In this document: in pieces, positions 62,135 through 64,000 of the stretch
How positions within the stretch are numbered: the first letter of the stretch is position 1
Layout: each line of letters opens with the position of its first letter
Program-made: the position numbers and the translations under genes
Assembly: GCA_000697475.1 (NCBI GenBank)
Contig: JNEU01000812.1
Location: 1 to 64,000, forward strand
DNA from: Lichtheimia corymbifera B2541
Taxonomy: Eukaryota > Mucoromycota > Mucoromycetes > Mucorales > Lichtheimiaceae
Direction of reading: 5' to 3'
DNA: 64,000 bases
Notes under the pieces: generated by a model
The model's database searches: none
Seen by the model: the letters and a program-made list of their open reading frames with translations, nothing else
What the model was told of the DNA's origin: nothing

Positions 62135-64000
62135 CTACGCATGATTGCTATGGATTTCAGTGAGACTGATGGGTGCTTCCATGCGTTTCGCACGCTCAGC
62201 AAACGTGGGATCACCAAGTATAAAACGAACCAACCGAGTAAGGTGTTCTAGTTCTTCGACAATTTCCTCTGAGCAGTTTGCCATAGCGTACCACGTCATG
62301 TTGCGGAATTTGACACGCTGATCTGTTGCCTCACGTCGATGATGGATGAGTCGCATACGAGCTGCACGCATCGATGGTAGGTATACTGGCAACGGGATTT
62401 TGGTTTGAAGCGTGCTGGAGATGGCATAAAAGTACAACATAATGGCTGCTACCTATATATGTCGATTCACATGATCCATGTTATTTGATTGTTCCTGCAT
62501 GAAATGTGTCATGTTACACAATACCATATCGCGGCGGTCGGCATGGACTTCTTCACTGCAAAGTTCCCTTTTGACAACTGCTGGCATATGCAACAATGTA
62601 GAACGCATGCATCCAAGTAGATCCAGAATAGTTTGACATGAATTGAGAATCTCTTGATAAAATAATTTGGGAAAGGGACCCTTCAATCTTGCAACAAGAT
62701 CTTGATTAGGATGATTGATACCTTGGCAAACAAAGCTTACCTTGGCTCGTGGTCTGTCAACTCCAATAGGATATAAGTTGCTGTGATGGAATTTTGAATC
62801 TTGCCTTCCAGTTTACGGCTGCGTTTGACTTCGGCATCGGAAGGAGGTTCTAGTGGATCGTGGTATAAAAATGTGCCAACCAAAAAAGTATAATGCTCCC
62901 CCAATCGTCGCACTATAGATGAGACTGATCTGCGAGTCGCGTGACGAGCAAGAAACGGCCAAACAAGTCTAAATCATTAGTGAGCTTACAGCAGATGGGT
63001 TTTTAGTACGCTTTACTTACGAGTTGAGAATCATGGATACTATACATTATAACGATAGGCAATTAGTAAATCATATCCCTCTTCACGTATACAGCTTACC
63101 AATGATACCAACGATGACTGCTGCGAATCGTTTCCTATGATGGAAGAATATATGAGTCTTCAGAGCTTGTCTTCGGTTTGCGTTTGAAATAAATTACCAT
63201 ATTGAGTCTTCTATAGAACCAGATGGTAGGGCATAGTGAACGAGTGGCAGTGCGACATATGTTATTAGAACCACTATGCCGACTTTATTGTAGGTGCTTC
63301 CCAGGTGAATATAAAAAAACGGAATAGCTGAGTAAAGCAAGTGGTCAATGACATGTGATTGCATCGACTCGTATACACGTACCCAATAATGCAGCAAAAA
63401 GGCCCAATACATAGGCACTCCCTTGCCCGGTCTCTAATGCTGCCCATCCAACTAAGGCGCCAATAATCGTACCGATGATACGCCACAGGCTAGCATGCAA
63501 TGTTCCTCCACTACCCAGTGTAAAAAGTTACATCATGTGCTATAATTCTCCTTCAACAACAGGAACCTACCTGGTGGGATTCATAATAGCTACCACCTAT
63601 ATACCGTGTTAGCTAAAATGTACGCTATACCATGTCTCCAAGTACCACTTACGGTGACAGCAGCCCATTGTGCGCGATCTTGCGCAAACCAAGAAGCCGT
63701 CCATGGAACAAATGCTGGTATACAGAGCGCTGTTACAGCAACAGCCATTTTGAGCGCAAACTTGAATTCGTACTTGGTTACATGTTTCAATAGCAGCCAC
63801 AACTTGTATCGAAAGTGGAGTACCCATTCTCTACGTTGGCATCGCTTTATCTTTGATGTGGGTATAGCTTGTTGTGCATTGCCGCTTTCTTGTTGTGTTA
63901 CTATAGAAGCTCGCGTGAGATTGCGTTCAAGATCAAGCTCTTGAGCGTGAGCATTTCGTTGTTGATCATGTTCTTCAGGGCGTAGATAACGCTCCAAGGA
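62135..64000 (-). CDS. FUSC/aromatic-acid-exporter-like membrane protein (5' end beyond window)
   Basis: The C-terminal part of a multi-exon gene entering from the right. The coding frame is open to the edge (ERYLRPEEHDQQRNAHAQEL) without an ATG, so the start lies outside. After a short soluble segment come YEFKFALKMAVAVTALCIPA and several more hydrophobic helices. The diagnostic FUSC-type block GGTLHASLWRIIGTIIGALV is followed by GWAALETGQGSAYVLGLFAA. A charged C-terminal region ends KIPLPVYLPSMRAARMRLIH and then LTRLVRFILGDPTFAERAKR, the pattern of fungal DUF2421/Brefeldin-A-sensitivity-related proteins. The stop is at 62135-62137. Probably an efflux permease of the fusaric-acid-resistance superfamily; substrate unknown. 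At least six short introns interrupt it. It converges on SRP54 with 123 bp between stops. Confidence 0.8.

Overview
This window looks like nuclear DNA of a filamentous fungus, most probably an early-diverging one (Mucoromycota, Mucorales-like). Genes are split by many 45-80 bp GT-AG introns with CT-rich acceptors, there are no operons, and the gene content (Elg1/ATAD5, LIM-RhoGAP of the Lrg1 type, SREBP, Ulp1, APC4, ERD2, SRP54, Kv-type channel, FUSC-type exporter) is ordinary fungal housekeeping. The Mucorales placement is inference: it rests on the SREBP type, on a decayed kinase-like segment of the large fungal hybrid histidine kinases, and on a multi-exon gene of a kind I associate with this group.

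Layout. 1-2.3 kb: a gene fragment leaving the left edge and a foldback repeat. 2.3-13.7 kb is gene dense: ATP synthase subunit b (+), Elg1-like PCNA unloader (+), Lrg1-like LIM/RhoGAP (+), an O-fucosyltransferase-like type II membrane protein (-). 13.7-16.7 kb is empty. 16.7-21.5 kb: membrane-bound SREBP (+) and a Ulp1 SUMO protease (+). 21.5-34.4 kb is the accessory region. It holds a kinase-domain pseudogene, a multi-exon gene split by an 830 bp terminal-inverted-repeat element with a perfect 9 bp target duplication, and about 8.7 kb without convincing genes. That stretch contains foldback elements, a degenerate array built from the same repeat family, a pair of inverted ~210 bp repeats 6.7 kb apart, and a 259 bp higher-order tandem array. 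34.4-46.3 kb is gene dense again: NSRP1-like splicing factor (+), ERD2 (-), APC4 (-), an ankyrin/anillin-homology protein (+), a voltage-gated K+ channel (-). 46.3-57.7 kb is sparse: a small secreted Gly/Ser/Ala-rich protein (+), an ALDH3-type aldehyde dehydrogenase (+), and one or two doubtful small genes. 57.7-64 kb: a small Lys-rich protein (-), a J-domain protein (+), SRP54 (+), and a FUSC/DUF2421-type membrane protein (-) leaving the right edge.

The genes do not form a pathway. Several serve the secretory and ER system (SRP54, ERD2, SREBP, the glycosyltransferase-like protein) and cell division or polarity (APC4, the anillin-domain protein, Lrg1-like RhoGAP). Exon structures given here were assembled by eye from splice signals and reading frame. 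For eleven genes the exon lengths sum to a multiple of three. The main discoveries are in the repeat region (nested foldbacks, an element insertion with a diagnostic target duplication, a perfect 259 bp tandem repeat made of nine ~29 bp monomers) and in unusual splice sites (a GC-AG intron, a 17 nt and an 18 nt exon, an intron inside the K+ selectivity filter, and a non-standard donor in SRP54).
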